From the NCBI RefSeq assembly GCF_017814275.1, contig NZ_JAGIYQ010000005.1:1-64000 (forward strand): DNA of 64,000 nt, given 5' to 3'. Below the pieces are notes generated by a model, which saw only the letters and a list, made by a program, of their open reading frames with translations, searched no databases and was not told where the DNA came from. This document shows positions 37,422 to 46,294 of the stretch, piece by piece. The stretch's first letter is position 1, and every line of letters starts with the position of its first letter. The DNA is from Gottfriedia endophytica. Lineage in GTDB: Bacteria; Bacillota; Bacilli; Bacillales; Bacillaceae_G. A program made the translations under genes and the position numbers.

Positions 37422-37763
37422 TTAACTACTTAGAACTCTATCTCCCCTACTATTTGGCTGTGAGATAACTAAGAATTCTATCTCTTCATTTGACTCATTT
37501 TTCATTTGATGCAAAGTAAATGGTGGAATTTCTACACCTTCAAATTTATTTAATAAAATGACCTCACCATTTATTTCTATTGTTCCACTCCCAGATAAAA
37601 CAAAGAAAAATTGTTGAGACTTTGAATGAAAGTGCCTTACTTCCTTCGTGTTAGGAGGCATTTTTTCAAGGATCACACTTAATTCTTCATTTTTTACTAA
37701 ATCCCAACCATCACAACTTCCTCCCCATATATAATGTTCAGCATTCTTATTACTAATTTTCAC
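37422..37763 (-). CDS. Cupin-domain protein
   Basis: A 113-residue single-domain beta-barrel. Cupin motif 1 is HFHSKSQQFFFVLSGSG with metal-binding His residues and a Gln in place of one His; motif 2 is IPPFTLHQM. No enzymatic role can be assigned. It lies 31 bases upstream of the GNAT gene on the same strand. Confidence 0.85.
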   Translation of the reverse strand: MKISNKNAEHYIWGGSCDGWDLVKNEELSVILEKMPPNTKEVRHFHSKSQQFFFVLSGSGTIEINGEVILLNKFEGVEIPPFTLHQMKNESNEEIEFLVISQPNSRGDRVLSS

Positions 37764-37919
37764 TTTTAAACCTCCATGTGTAATACTTTCAAATGTTCAT
37801 AGCTACTATTTCTAGAATTTGCACATATTTTCCTTTAGTTATCAGATTTAATATACTGTTACTTTTTCGAAAGGCTCCTCTTTTACATCAAAATATTTTG
37901 ATTAAGGAGCTGTTAAGTC

Positions 37920-38111
37920 ATGTTTTATAACGAAATTGAAATGTATGCAAAATTAAAAAAAGAAGCTACTCAACATATTTCTAATAATTCATGGAATTTA
38001 TCTACTATTAAAAAGGATAGCCTCCTGAAAAAGGCACTAATGTACCTGAAGATGAAAAAAGGAAGTAAAAGATTATCCCCAAAACTTGATGATTGTGTGT
38101 GTTCTTGTTAA
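37920..38111 (+). CDS. Small hypothetical protein with a Cys-rich tail
   Basis: A 63-residue, highly basic peptide with many Lys residues that ends DDCVCSC. AAGGAG lies 10 bases before the ATG, and a terminator follows at 38155, which together support a real gene. No family is recognised. The isolated CxCxC tail could bind a metal. Confidence 0.5.
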   Translation: MFYNEIEMYAKLKKEATQHISNNSWNLSTIKKDSLLKKALMYLKMKKGSKRLSPKLDDCVCSC

Positions 38112-38154
38112 TAAAAAGTAATTGGTAATGTAGTTTGATTAAGGCTATAAAATA

Positions 38155-38192
38155 AGGTAAAAGATCTCAAACCACAGACCTTTTACCTTTTA
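38155..38192 (+). terminator. Terminator after the small gene
   Basis: AAGGTAAAAG (38154-38163) pairs with CTTTTACCTT (38180-38189), then a short T-rich run. Confidence 0.6.
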
Positions 38193-38279
38193 TATGAAAT
38201 CACTGATTGTCACGCCGCAAAAAGCATCATGCGTAACGCCAATCTATGATTTTATATCTCCTTTAAATTACGGATGAAA

Positions 38280-39143
38280 TTAATTCGTATTATTAATCAA
38301 TTTATAAATAAAATGAGCTACTCCATCTTCATCATTCGTGAGTGTAATTTCCTTACATGCATTTTTTATTTCCTCATTTGCGTTTCCCATCGCTGCACTT
38401 CTTCCTGCAATTTTCAACATTGATAAATCATTGAAACTATCTCCTACAGCAGCTGTTTCAACTAATTCAATGTTAAGCTTATTTGCAAGAATTTCGAGTG
38501 CATTTCCTTTTGAAGCATTTTTGTGTTCTAATTCGAAATTATGATTAGCAGACTTAACAATTGTTAGCTCTTTTTGTGTCTCAAATTTACTCCAACCTTT
38601 TTTAAGCTTTTCTTCATGAAACGAAAAAGCCAGTATATTATAAATATCTAGATCTTCTTCTATATCTTTATATGATTGAATAAAAGAGAATCCAGCTTGG
38701 CTATTTTGTTTCTCAGCTGCAGATTGAAGTTCTTCTATATTTACATCTGGGTTAGCACTTTTTATTCGGTCCATTTCAATTACCAACAAATCTTGCCCTT
38801 TTTGAGGCGAATAGATTGAATGATTGCTAGATACTTCATAATAAAAACCTTCTTTTTCAAGCCAACTTAACGCGTCAATTGCCACTTCTTTATTAATTGG
38901 TATGGAGTGAAACAGTTCACCATTTGGCTTATGAATCGTTGCACCATTCGCACTAATTATCCAAGTAGTAATTCCTGTATCTTTAAATATTCTTTTAACA
39001 TCAAAGTGAGCACGACCCGTTGCAACTACTACTTCAATGCCATTTTTTTGTGCATCTATAATCGCTTCTAAATTCTTATCACTAATACGATTTTCTTCAT
39101 TTAGTAATGTACCATCTAAATCTACTGCGATTAATTTAGTCAT
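38280..39143 (-). CDS. Cof-type HAD-IIB hydrolase
   Basis: A 287-residue sugar-phosphate/nucleotide phosphatase of the HAD superfamily. Motif I is DLDGTLL (Asp8/Asp10), motif II near ATGRA, motif III Lys near KGNALEIL and motif IV GDSFNDLSML. The ATG at 39143 follows GAAGGAGACGAG, which overlaps the last codons of the DeoR gene ahead of it, so the two form one transcription unit. The HAD gene at 51677 is a paralogue. Confidence 0.92.
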   Translation of the reverse strand: MTKLIAVDLDGTLLNEENRISDKNLEAIIDAQKNGIEVVVATGRAHFDVKRIFKDTGITTWIISANGATIHKPNGELFHSIPINKEVAIDALSWLEKEGFYYEVSSNHSIYSPQKGQDLLVIEMDRIKSANPDVNIEELQSAAEKQNSQAGFSFIQSYKDIEEDLDIYNILAFSFHEEKLKKGWSKFETQKELTIVKSANHNFELEHKNASKGNALEILANKLNIELVETAAVGDSFNDLSMLKIAGRSAAMGNANEEIKNACKEITLTNDEDGVAHFIYKLINNTN

Positions 39144-39144
39144 T

Positions 39145-39924
39145 TTACTCGTCTCCTTCATCTTCTATGTCAGCTATTAAAAGTTCAACATTGTATTTTC
39201 GCAATAAATCCAAGAAAGATTTCTCAGGTGTTTTATCCGTAATCAAAAGATCTATATCCTGTAAATCAGTAAACTTAAAGAAATGTGTCTTTCCTAATTT
39301 TGTATGATCCGCTAAAACAATCACTTGATTAGCTTGCTGAATCATTTTTCGTTTCACCATTCCATCCTCTTCAAGGGCATTTGTTAATCCTCGTTCAGAT
39401 ATTCCTGCTACACCTATAAAAGCCTTATCTACATGGTATTCTGATAATTTTTCTATAACGGATGTTCCATAAAGAAATTTATGTTCCTTTTGTAGCTTTC
39501 CACCTAATAGTTGAATAGCTATTTCTGATTTGGAAGATAATATTTCTGCTTGATTGATCGAATTTGTAATGACCGTACAATCAATATTTTTTATGTGTTC
39601 AGCACATGATTGAACTGTAGTTGATACATCCAAAATAACCCGATCATTCGGGTAAATTAAAGAAGCTGCGACTTTCCCGATGCTACTTTTCTCTTCCGAT
39701 ACAATTTTCAAACGGTTCGAATAATCTTTTATTTCATGAGGGTTTGATGGAAGGATTGCCCCACCTCGAGTACGAACAATTCTTTTTTCTTCTTCAAGCC
39801 GAACAAGATCCCTTCTTGCTGTATCTCTTGAAACATCAAATAAAGCACATATTTGTTCTACAGAAATTCGTTTATTCGTTTTTAAGAAATCCACTATTGC
39901 AACTAAACGTTCCTCTTGAAACAT
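39145..39924 (-). CDS. DeoR/GlpR-type regulator (DeoR-1)
   Basis: A 259-residue repressor. The winged helix is ISVEQICALFDVSRDTARRDLVRLEEEKRIVRTRGGAIL and the C-terminal DeoRC sugar-phosphate sensor has TTVQSC, TNSIN, LLGGKLQKEH and GVAGISERGLT. It sits directly upstream of, and translationally coupled to, a HAD phosphatase, so it probably senses the phosphosugar the phosphatase acts on. ATG at 39924 is preferred over TTG at 39927. Confidence 0.92.
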   Translation of the reverse strand: MFQEERLVAIVDFLKTNKRISVEQICALFDVSRDTARRDLVRLEEEKRIVRTRGGAILPSNPHEIKDYSNRLKIVSEEKSSIGKVAASLIYPNDRVILDVSTTVQSCAEHIKNIDCTVITNSINQAEILSSKSEIAIQLLGGKLQKEHKFLYGTSVIEKLSEYHVDKAFIGVAGISERGLTNALEEDGMVKRKMIQQANQVIVLADHTKLGKTHFFKFTDLQDIDLLITDKTPEKSFLDLLRKYNVELLIADIEDEGDE

Positions 39925-39947
39925 CAATATCCATCCTCACTTACAAT

Positions 39948-39995
39948 CACTTAAGTATTTATAAGTTATTATATACTATTTTTAAGTAAACACAA
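39948..39995. promoter_or_regulatory. Candidate DeoR-1 operator/promoter region
   Basis: ACTTA (in CACTTAAGTATTTATAAG) with TAAGT forms a short inverted repeat upstream of DeoR-1, and TTAAGT recurs about 40 bases farther on. The half-site ACTTAA also makes up the 40-bp palindrome upstream of DeoR-2. Confidence 0.45.
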
Positions 39996-40030
39996 CCAAA
40001 AGCACAAGTAAAGGTAAGTAAAAATAGCAA

Positions 40031-40058
40031 AAAGAAAAAAGAGTCTGTTTGACTCTTT
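40031..40058 (-). terminator. Terminator of the ArsR-MFS operon
   Basis: AAAGAGTC (40038-40045) pairs with GACTCTTT (40051-40058); the minus strand continues TTTTTTC. Confidence 0.75.
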
Positions 40059-40077
40059 AAGTTTTCAACTTTATAAA

Positions 40078-41310
40078 TTAGCCTTCTAGTTGTTCACTAA
40101 GATATTTCTCATTTACAGGTTTCATAACAATGACTAACAAAACTACCGATAAACAAAAAATGATCAATGTCCCACTAATAATCGTTATACGTAAAGATAA
40201 AATCTGCCCGAAATACCCTATTACTAATACCATGCAAATTTTTAATAAGCTTTGAAACAAACCAAAAATACTATTAAGCCTACCCATCATATCAATCGGA
40301 AAGCTTTGTTGAAAAAACGTAACAAATCCAGTGTTTGAAGCTGCTGAGAAGAATCCTAACAAGATAAAACCTACTGAAATAGTGTAGAACGAATTAGAGA
40401 AAGCATAGATACAATATCCTATAGAAAATACTATGCTACCTACACCCATTAGGATTTTAGTAGAAAGTTTTTTTGAAAAGATTGAAATTAAAAAAGACGA
40501 ACTTACGTAACCAATCCCGGTTATACTTACTAAAAAACCAAAATCAGATTGAGTTAATCCGACTACTTTTTGTGTAAAAACAACTTCTTGTGTATCTAAT
40601 GAAAATGCAAACACCATCATTAATTGAAATAAGATATAGATAGACATGATCGAAGTAGATGTTTTCACAAATCCCCCGACTTGTACCCAATCCTCTTTTA
40701 ACAACTTGATTGAGAACTTTGTTTTCTTAGCTTCTTCACTGACATGGTCTGACGGTAAAAATAAAAAAACAATTCCAGAAAGAAGAAAAGAAACTGCGTT
40801 AATATAAATAGCTACTGAAGGTGTATTATTTATTAACAATAAACCTGCAAATGCTGGACCGACGATAAACGCACCTGATGTTACAATTCCTTGATAAGCA
40901 TTAAATTGTTTTCTTTGTTCTTTTGGAATGTGTTTTGCGATATATGTTGATGATGTAGGACCGAATATTGAACTTGCTATATTGACAGTGAATATAAAGA
41001 TGTAAGTGAGTGTAATAGAAGATAAAAGTGGGATAAATGCAATAATGAGTGCCCGAATGATATCCATTGTAATTAAAATTGTCCGTTTATTTAAGCGATC
41101 AATAAACATCCCCGACCAAAATTGTGTACATAACGAAGCAATTGGACCAATAATCCAAAGCCCAGCAACTGCTACAGCTGAATGTGTACGTTCAAAAATA
41201 ATAACATTTATAGCTACTAAATAGACAAAATCACCTAAATTAGAAATTCCTGAACCTAGTAACATTAAAATAGGATTTCTCCAGGACAACCGTAATTGTT
41301 GATTTTTCAT
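40078..41310 (-). CDS. MFS transporter
   Basis: A 410-residue permease with 12 predicted helices. The N-terminal LSWRNPILMLLGSGISNLGDFVYLVA and the loop GMFIDRLNKRTIL (motif A variant) identify an MFS drug/metabolite exporter of the multidrug-type. The substrate is unknown. It follows the ArsR-family gene by about 60 bases; both carry a TAGAACA-type motif upstream, so it is probably the ArsR protein's target. Confidence 0.87.
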   Translation of the reverse strand: MKNQQLRLSWRNPILMLLGSGISNLGDFVYLVAINVIIFERTHSAVAVAGLWIIGPIASLCTQFWSGMFIDRLNKRTILITMDIIRALIIAFIPLLSSITLTYIFIFTVNIASSIFGPTSSTYIAKHIPKEQRKQFNAYQGIVTSGAFIVGPAFAGLLLINNTPSVAIYINAVSFLLSGIVFLFLPSDHVSEEAKKTKFSIKLLKEDWVQVGGFVKTSTSIMSIYILFQLMMVFAFSLDTQEVVFTQKVVGLTQSDFGFLVSITGIGYVSSSFLISIFSKKLSTKILMGVGSIVFSIGYCIYAFSNSFYTISVGFILLGFFSAASNTGFVTFFQQSFPIDMMGRLNSIFGLFQSLLKICMVLVIGYFGQILSLRITIISGTLIIFCLSVVLLVIVMKPVNEKYLSEQLEG

Positions 41311-41363
41311 AACTTTCCTCCTTTTTCCATTTCATACTTACATAAAAAACTCCCAAATTACAA

Positions 41364-41383
41364 AATGTTCTATTCTAAATGTT
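41364..41383. promoter_or_regulatory. TAGAACA-type motif before the MFS gene
   Basis: ATGTTCTATTCTAAATGTTC holds two TGTTC half-sites and TTCTA. Its complement reads GAACA, TAGAA and AGAACA, as in the motif upstream of the ArsR gene. It overlaps the end of the ArsR coding region. Confidence 0.5.
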
Positions 41384-41840
41384 CCTTTGATTCTTCAGCA
41401 ATCTCACAGGAAACAGAAAATTCCTTCTTATCCTCATCTGTACTCTCTTTCTGAGCAATGCCTTCCCATCTAACGAGCAGTTGTTCCATTTCCCATAAAA
41501 ATTGTTTCTTTTCACTTTCATTTAGCAATAAGTTTGTCGCCATTTTGATTCCATTTCTCTGACCTTCTCCCTTTTCATGAATCTCAAAACGTGTTGCTTT
41601 CGAACGGTAATATTTTTCAATTATTCCTCGATTTTTAACTTCTTTCGTAAGCTCTAAAATGCCACCTTCATACAATTGCTGAATATGGTAATGCACACTT
41701 CCATTAGATTTCCCTAAACTTGTAGCTACTTCTTTCGCTGTCATTTCTTTGTCTTTTAATAAATAAATGATTTTGATTCTTGTTGCATTTGCAACTAACT
41801 TTTGCTGGTCTGCTGATATTTTCAAACTATTATTCTCCAT
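41370..41840 (-). CDS. ArsR-family winged-helix regulator
   Basis: A 156-residue repressor. The winged helix runs KLVANATRIKIIYLLKDKEMTAKEVATSLGKSNGSVHYHIQQLYEGGILELTKEVKNRG (split here over residues 15-70). There is no CxC metal site in the recognition helix, so it is not a classical metal sensor; it resembles the HTH_20/ArsR-like regulators of drug efflux genes. It is first in an operon with the MFS gene. Confidence 0.88.
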   Translation of the reverse strand: MENNSLKISADQQKLVANATRIKIIYLLKDKEMTAKEVATSLGKSNGSVHYHIQQLYEGGILELTKEVKNRGIIEKYYRSKATRFEIHEKGEGQRNGIKMATNLLLNESEKKQFLWEMEQLLVRWEGIAQKESTDEDKKEFSVSCEIAEESKEHLE

Positions 41841-41875
41841 AATATTCTCCTTTTTTATTTTATAATCTAACTTTA

Positions 41876-41900
41876 TAGAACATTCTATTTTTTTAGAACA
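41876..41900. promoter_or_regulatory. Candidate ArsR operator
   Basis: TAGAACATTCTA (41876-41887), an inverted repeat of TAGAA with a 2-bp spacer, is followed by another TAGAACA (41894-41900). The set lies about 35 bases before the ArsR start. Confidence 0.6.
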
Positions 41901-41940
41901 ATATCCTCTTTTTTCTTAAAAATTTTTTCATACTAAAAAG

Positions 41941-41990
41941 ATCTGATTCAAAAAAAACACAATACGTGTTCTTTCCGAACCAGACCAACG
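41941..41990. terminator. Hairpin, probable terminator for the 42092-43859 genes
   Basis: TCTGATTC and GAACCAGA form an outer stem, with AACAC/GTGTT inside. It lies at the end of a minus-strand gene run. Confidence 0.45.
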
Positions 41991-42091
41991 CCAAGTCTAC
42001 CTATTTGTTTTCATTTTTTTACAAATAACTTCTTAATTTAAATTAACCAACTAATAAATACTAAATACTATCTTTTATCAGATTTCGTTTA

Positions 42092-42349
42092 TTAGTTAGA
42101 CACTTTAATACTAAAATACGAAACATAACTTAAAATAAAGAATAATTGAATGCATATTCCTAAAATACTTATAACCATTCCAGATATAGCTAAACCCATG
42201 CCTTTTTCTTTTAAATTATTTATCTCTTTAATAGCTTTGTTTGATATAACAACTCCAACGATCGCTCCGATTAAGCCAATAACAGGAATAAATATTGATA
42301 CAATACTTAATATTATTGAAGTTATAGCTTTACTATTCGTTTTTTCCAC
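42092..42349 (-). CDS. DUF4190-like small membrane protein
   Basis: An 85-residue protein with two membrane helices. KAITSIILSIVSIF and NKAIKEINNLKEKGMGLAISGMVISILG match the DUF4190 pattern (paired helices with a conserved loop). Function unknown. It is the last of three closely spaced minus-strand genes. Confidence 0.85.
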   Translation of the reverse strand: MEKTNSKAITSIILSIVSIFIPVIGLIGAIVGVVISNKAIKEINNLKEKGMGLAISGMVISILGICIQLFFILSYVSYFSIKVSN

Positions 42350-42376
42350 TTTACAACCTCCTGAAAAATGTAATTG

Positions 42377-42850
42377 TTAAACTAACTCTTTCACAAATAA
42401 AACTCGATCTTTATTTGAACCATCATAACCAATATGGACTGATATACCATCAACAAATCCATTACCATCTTCAATCTTAAATTCCATTTTCGTATGGTAA
42501 GCAATAGAAACTTTGTTAACTGGAGAAGTTACACAACGAACAATATTTCGACCATTTTGTTGAACAACTTTAAAAAATTCTTCGTATAATTTTTTTCCGA
42601 GATTTTGTTTTCGATACGCTGGATGGACTCCAACAAAATGAATATAAGCTTCATTAGAATGCGTTTGTGATAAGAAGCCAATCAGAAAGCCTACAATTTG
42701 CTCATCGTCTTCAACAATAAAGCTTGTATTTGTAAAATGGTCAAAGAATAACTTAGGAAGCATATCGGACATATTTCTTCCTCCCCACCACTCATTAATT
42801 AATGGAGATATAGCATAGTAATCAGAACCTTTTACAAAACGTAACTTCAT
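42377..42850 (-). CDS. GNAT family N-acetyltransferase
   Basis: A 157-residue acetyltransferase. It begins KLRFVKGSDYYAISPLINEWWGGR, and the acetyl-CoA motif is VHPAYRKQNLGKKLYEEFF. This layout is common in Bacillus GNATs of unknown substrate. It starts 49 bases after the formamidase stop and may share its transcript. Confidence 0.87.
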   Translation of the reverse strand: MKLRFVKGSDYYAISPLINEWWGGRNMSDMLPKLFFDHFTNTSFIVEDDEQIVGFLIGFLSQTHSNEAYIHFVGVHPAYRKQNLGKKLYEEFFKVVQQNGRNIVRCVTSPVNKVSIAYHTKMEFKIEDGNGFVDGISVHIGYDGSNKDRVLFVKELV

Positions 42851-42899
42851 TTGTTTCCCATCCTACTCTTTTATTTGAAGTTTTATATAGTTTACTTGG

Positions 42900-43859
42900 T
42901 TAAGATTGTATAACTCCATGAGGTAATACAGCGTGTACACCTTTTACGGAATTTACAATTTGAGTAATTCTTAAATCTACAAATATACTTGCTAACGCAT
43001 TAGCTTCTACTTTATCAACATGATACAAATCTTGAATCAACTCTAACATTCCTTCAAGGGCCATAATGGTAGCTTCGTTTAAGTCTTCATGTAAACCAAA
43101 CGTAATCCATCCAACTGGTGTATTTGCTCTAGGCATTTTCAAATGCATATCTTCTCTTACAACAAATGTAAGATCCACCATTTCCATAGGACATTCAATC
43201 GCTGTACCAGAGACTTCTCCATCACCTTGAGCAGCGTGTCCATCGCCAACAGAGAATAATGCATTTTCTACAGCTATCGGTAAGTACAAAACACTACCTT
43301 TCACTAGCTCCTTACAATCTATATTCCCACCACAATACCTTGGTGGGATAGTAGAATGAATCCCCGGCTCACTTGGAGCATTACTCATTACGCCCATAAA
43401 TGGTTTAAGAGATACAGAGAATGTCTTATTTTTATAATGACATGTTCCTATTTCATTTTTACTATTTAAATCCCAATCTAGGATAACTTTAGGAACTTCA
43501 GATAAACCCAATTTGTTATTATGCCATTCTTTGGATCCACCTGCACAATTCCTACCATACCAACTAGGTACAATCTCATTTATAGTAATTTCTAAAGTCA
43601 TACCAGGTTTTGCATCTCGAATAGCAATAGGTCCAATCATAGGGTGTCCCCATTCCGTTTCATTTTCCTTTTCCCTTGATTCATAATGAACTCTATTACC
43701 TTCTTTTGGAGAATATCCCCAACCTATATCAATCGTACAATATTGAACAGAATCCCCAGAGTTAATGGTTAAAATCGGCTTATATTGATTACTAAACGAT
43801 CCATGTAAGTTCGAATTTTTCACTTTAATCGTATGTATTTCATTTAGATACTCTTTCAT
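42900..43859 (-). CDS. Acetamidase/formamidase family amidohydrolase
   Basis: A 319-residue cytoplasmic amidase that would release ammonia from formamide or acetamide. Family marks are WGHPMIGPIAIRDAKPGMTLEI, MGVMSNAPSEPGIHSTIPPRYCGGNID and GDGHAAQGDGEVSGTAIE. Divergent from the AbrB-like membrane gene across a 189-bp gap that must hold both promoters. Confidence 0.9.
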   Translation of the reverse strand: MKEYLNEIHTIKVKNSNLHGSFSNQYKPILTINSGDSVQYCTIDIGWGYSPKEGNRVHYESREKENETEWGHPMIGPIAIRDAKPGMTLEITINEIVPSWYGRNCAGGSKEWHNNKLGLSEVPKVILDWDLNSKNEIGTCHYKNKTFSVSLKPFMGVMSNAPSEPGIHSTIPPRYCGGNIDCKELVKGSVLYLPIAVENALFSVGDGHAAQGDGEVSGTAIECPMEMVDLTFVVREDMHLKMPRANTPVGWITFGLHEDLNEATIMALEGMLELIQDLYHVDKVEANALASIFVDLRITQIVNSVKGVHAVLPHGVIQS

Positions 43860-44048
43860 ATTTCCACCTTATTTACACCTTTAAATTATTTTTTATTTTC
43901 TTAATAGTATGTCTTGAACTATAATAAAAGAATAAATATTCAGATAATTAACTAGTTATTATTAGCTATATTCGCTCTTTAGAATTATTTTCCTTTCTAG
44001 ATGAGCAGACTTAAACCAAATGTATTGTTATAGAGAGAAGGGTACGTC

Positions 44049-45152
44049 ATGTACAAACATTATCTAAATATTAATAAACAACCAATACAATTATCTATTA
44101 CTTTTTTAATCGCTTTTGTCGGTGGAATGATATTTGTTTTTCTTCACCTACCGATTCCTTGGCTTCTAGGACCAATGATAGCTGTTCTCGTTGGGTCAAA
44201 ATTAGGAAAACTAAAATTATATTGGCCAATTTATCTAAGAGAAACAGGATTAGTAATAGCTGGTTATTCAATTGGGTTATCTTTCACAAAATCTGCACTC
44301 ATTCAAATTTTTTATCAATTGCCATTAATGTTGATCATGACATTCCTTCTTTTAGGTTTCTGTGTTTTAATCGCTACGATTGTCTCAAAACTGTCAGGAA
44401 TTAATTATCCAACTATATTAACAGGGAGTATTCCAGGTGGATTAACTCAAATCATTACACTTGCAGAAGAAATGAAAGGAATTGATTTAACTACAGTAGC
44501 ATTTTTTCAAGTTGTAAGATTAATGATGATCATTATTTTTATTCCATTTATCATCTTCAGTCCGTATTTTGGCGTTGAATCAAACAATTCATTGGAAATT
44601 ATCCATAAAATATCCGGACATTGGGATACTTTATTTCCTAATATCATTTTATTTATAATGGTTTCTGTGCTTTTTGCTTTTATTGGAAAAAAAATAAATT
44701 TGCCGACACCTTTTATGTTAGGCCCTATCATAGCAACTGCTTTGATTAATATAACTGGGTTTCATGGTCCTGCATTACCTTCATCTTTATTGAGTTTATC
44801 TCAATTTATGCTTGGGGGATATATTGGATTGTTATTAAAACCCGAAGAAGTCAATCACAAATCAAAAATCATACCTCTTGCTTTAGTCAGTTCTGTTGTA
44901 TTAATTATTGGTTCTTTCTGTATGAGTTTACTATTAATGAAACTACTACCTATTTCGCTTGCAACGAGTATATTAAGTTTAGCCCCTGGTGGAATGGACC
45001 AAATGGGAATAATTGCACAGGAAGTCCACGCTGATTTATCCATTGTGACTGCTTATCAGCTATCTCGAATACTTTTTATTTATTTCGCAGTACCTCCGAT
45101 TTTAAAGGTATATTTTAGACACCTTAAAAGGCAAAAAGAACATGTAGCTTAA
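44049..45152 (+). CDS. AbrB-family (AmoA-like) membrane protein
   Basis: A 367-residue membrane protein built from two AbrB-duplication repeats (PWLLGPMIAVLVGSK and FMLGPIIATALINITG are equivalent segments). About ten helices. Despite the database name 'AbrB/ammonia monooxygenase', it is a permease-like protein of unknown substrate, unrelated to the transition-state regulator AbrB. A terminator follows. Confidence 0.87.
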   Translation: MYKHYLNINKQPIQLSITFLIAFVGGMIFVFLHLPIPWLLGPMIAVLVGSKLGKLKLYWPIYLRETGLVIAGYSIGLSFTKSALIQIFYQLPLMLIMTFLLLGFCVLIATIVSKLSGINYPTILTGSIPGGLTQIITLAEEMKGIDLTTVAFFQVVRLMMIIIFIPFIIFSPYFGVESNNSLEIIHKISGHWDTLFPNIILFIMVSVLFAFIGKKINLPTPFMLGPIIATALINITGFHGPALPSSLLSLSQFMLGGYIGLLLKPEEVNHKSKIIPLALVSSVVLIIGSFCMSLLLMKLLPISLATSILSLAPGGMDQMGIIAQEVHADLSIVTAYQLSRILFIYFAVPPILKVYFRHLKRQKEHVA

Positions 45153-45155
45153 TTA

Positions 45156-45200
45156 AAAAAACTCATTATCTTGACCAATTTGAAAGATAATGAGTTTTTA
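45156..45200. terminator. Bidirectional terminator
   Basis: AAAAACTCATTATCTT (45156-45172 approx.) pairs with AAGATAATGAGTTTTT (45184-45199) between convergent genes. Confidence 0.85.
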
Positions 45201-45250
45201 TTTTTTTGCTTTAAATATTAATTGATTCGATATTCACTTTTTCCTAATTC

Positions 45251-46294
45251 CTACTCTAAATAAATTGCTCTTTTTTCAACACTACTTTTGAGCGCCGCTT
45301 CAATAAGTCTAATCACAGATAATCCTTCATGAGCAGTAACAGTAGCCTCTTTGCCCTCAAGTATACTCTCAGCAATTTCTTTATAATAAGTTACATATGA
45401 ACCATTTCTTGTTGGAATGATTTCGTGATGTTCTTTTTCACCTTCAACCGTAACCAATTTACCGTAAAGCTGAGGTTCGTCTGCCCCCCATGAGTCATCA
45501 ATAGGCTTTTTCCCTTCTTTTAGAGCCACTTCTTGTCCATCTATCCCGTATTTTATAAAACTTCCTTTGCTACCATGAATTTGGAAACGAGGCCCATTAT
45601 TTGGAACAATTGAACCAGAATGTAAAATAACACGAAGCTTTTCGTACCCTAAAACAACATGGAAATAATCATCCGTTTCTCCATTTTCTCTTTGTGCAAA
45701 AACATCTGCTTGAACAAATTGAGGTAAGCCAAAAAGGTGTAATGCTTGATCAATTAAGTGCGATCCTAAATCAAATAGCATACCAGAACCAGGCCCTTGT
45801 TTCTCTCTCCATCGGTCTCTTACAACTGGTCTAAAGCGGTCAAAATGGGCATGATACGTATTGATTTCTCCAAGAGTACCATCATTTATAAGCTTTTTAA
45901 TTGTTAAAAAGTCATTATCCCATCTTCTGTTATGATAGACGCTTAAAAGTAAATTCTTCTCTTTAGCAATTTGAATAAGTTCCTCTGCTTCCTTCGTTTC
46001 AACAACCATCGGCTTTTCTAAAATAACATGCTTACCTGAATATAAACTTTGTTTTGCCATTTCGAAATGCAATCCGCTTGGTGTTGTAATTACAACTAGT
46101 TCAATTGAGACATCTTCCAGTACTTCATCTAAACTGCTTACTACTTCAACATCTCCTAAATCTTTCTTTACAACATCTTGTTTGGAACTAACAACTTTTA
46201 CAATTTCAAACTCATCTAACACGCTTAGAAGCGGTGCGTGAAATGTGGCACCTGACAGTCCATAACCAACTATACCAACCTTAATTTTTCTCAT
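45251..46294 (-). CDS. iolW: scyllo-Inositol dehydrogenase (NADP+), Gfo/Idh/MocA family
   Basis: A 347-residue oxidoreductase. The Rossmann start KVGIVGYGLSGATFHAPLL, the catalytic EKP loop (VILEKPMV) and the region LLSVYHNRRWDNDFLTIKKLI agree in detail with B. subtilis IolW (YvaA), which interconverts scyllo-inositol and scyllo-inosose with NADP(H). RDRWREKQGPGSGMLFDLGSHLIDQ completes the substrate site. The gene begins inside the 3' end of a DeoR regulator, so it is part of that operon. ATG 46294 is chosen over GTG 46303. Confidence 0.88.
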   Translation of the reverse strand: MRKIKVGIVGYGLSGATFHAPLLSVLDEFEIVKVVSSKQDVVKKDLGDVEVVSSLDEVLEDVSIELVVITTPSGLHFEMAKQSLYSGKHVILEKPMVVETKEAEELIQIAKEKNLLLSVYHNRRWDNDFLTIKKLINDGTLGEINTYHAHFDRFRPVVRDRWREKQGPGSGMLFDLGSHLIDQALHLFGLPQFVQADVFAQRENGETDDYFHVVLGYEKLRVILHSGSIVPNNGPRFQIHGSKGSFIKYGIDGQEVALKEGKKPIDDSWGADEPQLYGKLVTVEGEKEHHEIIPTRNGSYVTYYKEIAESILEGKEATVTAHEGLSVIRLIEAALKSSVEKRAIYLE

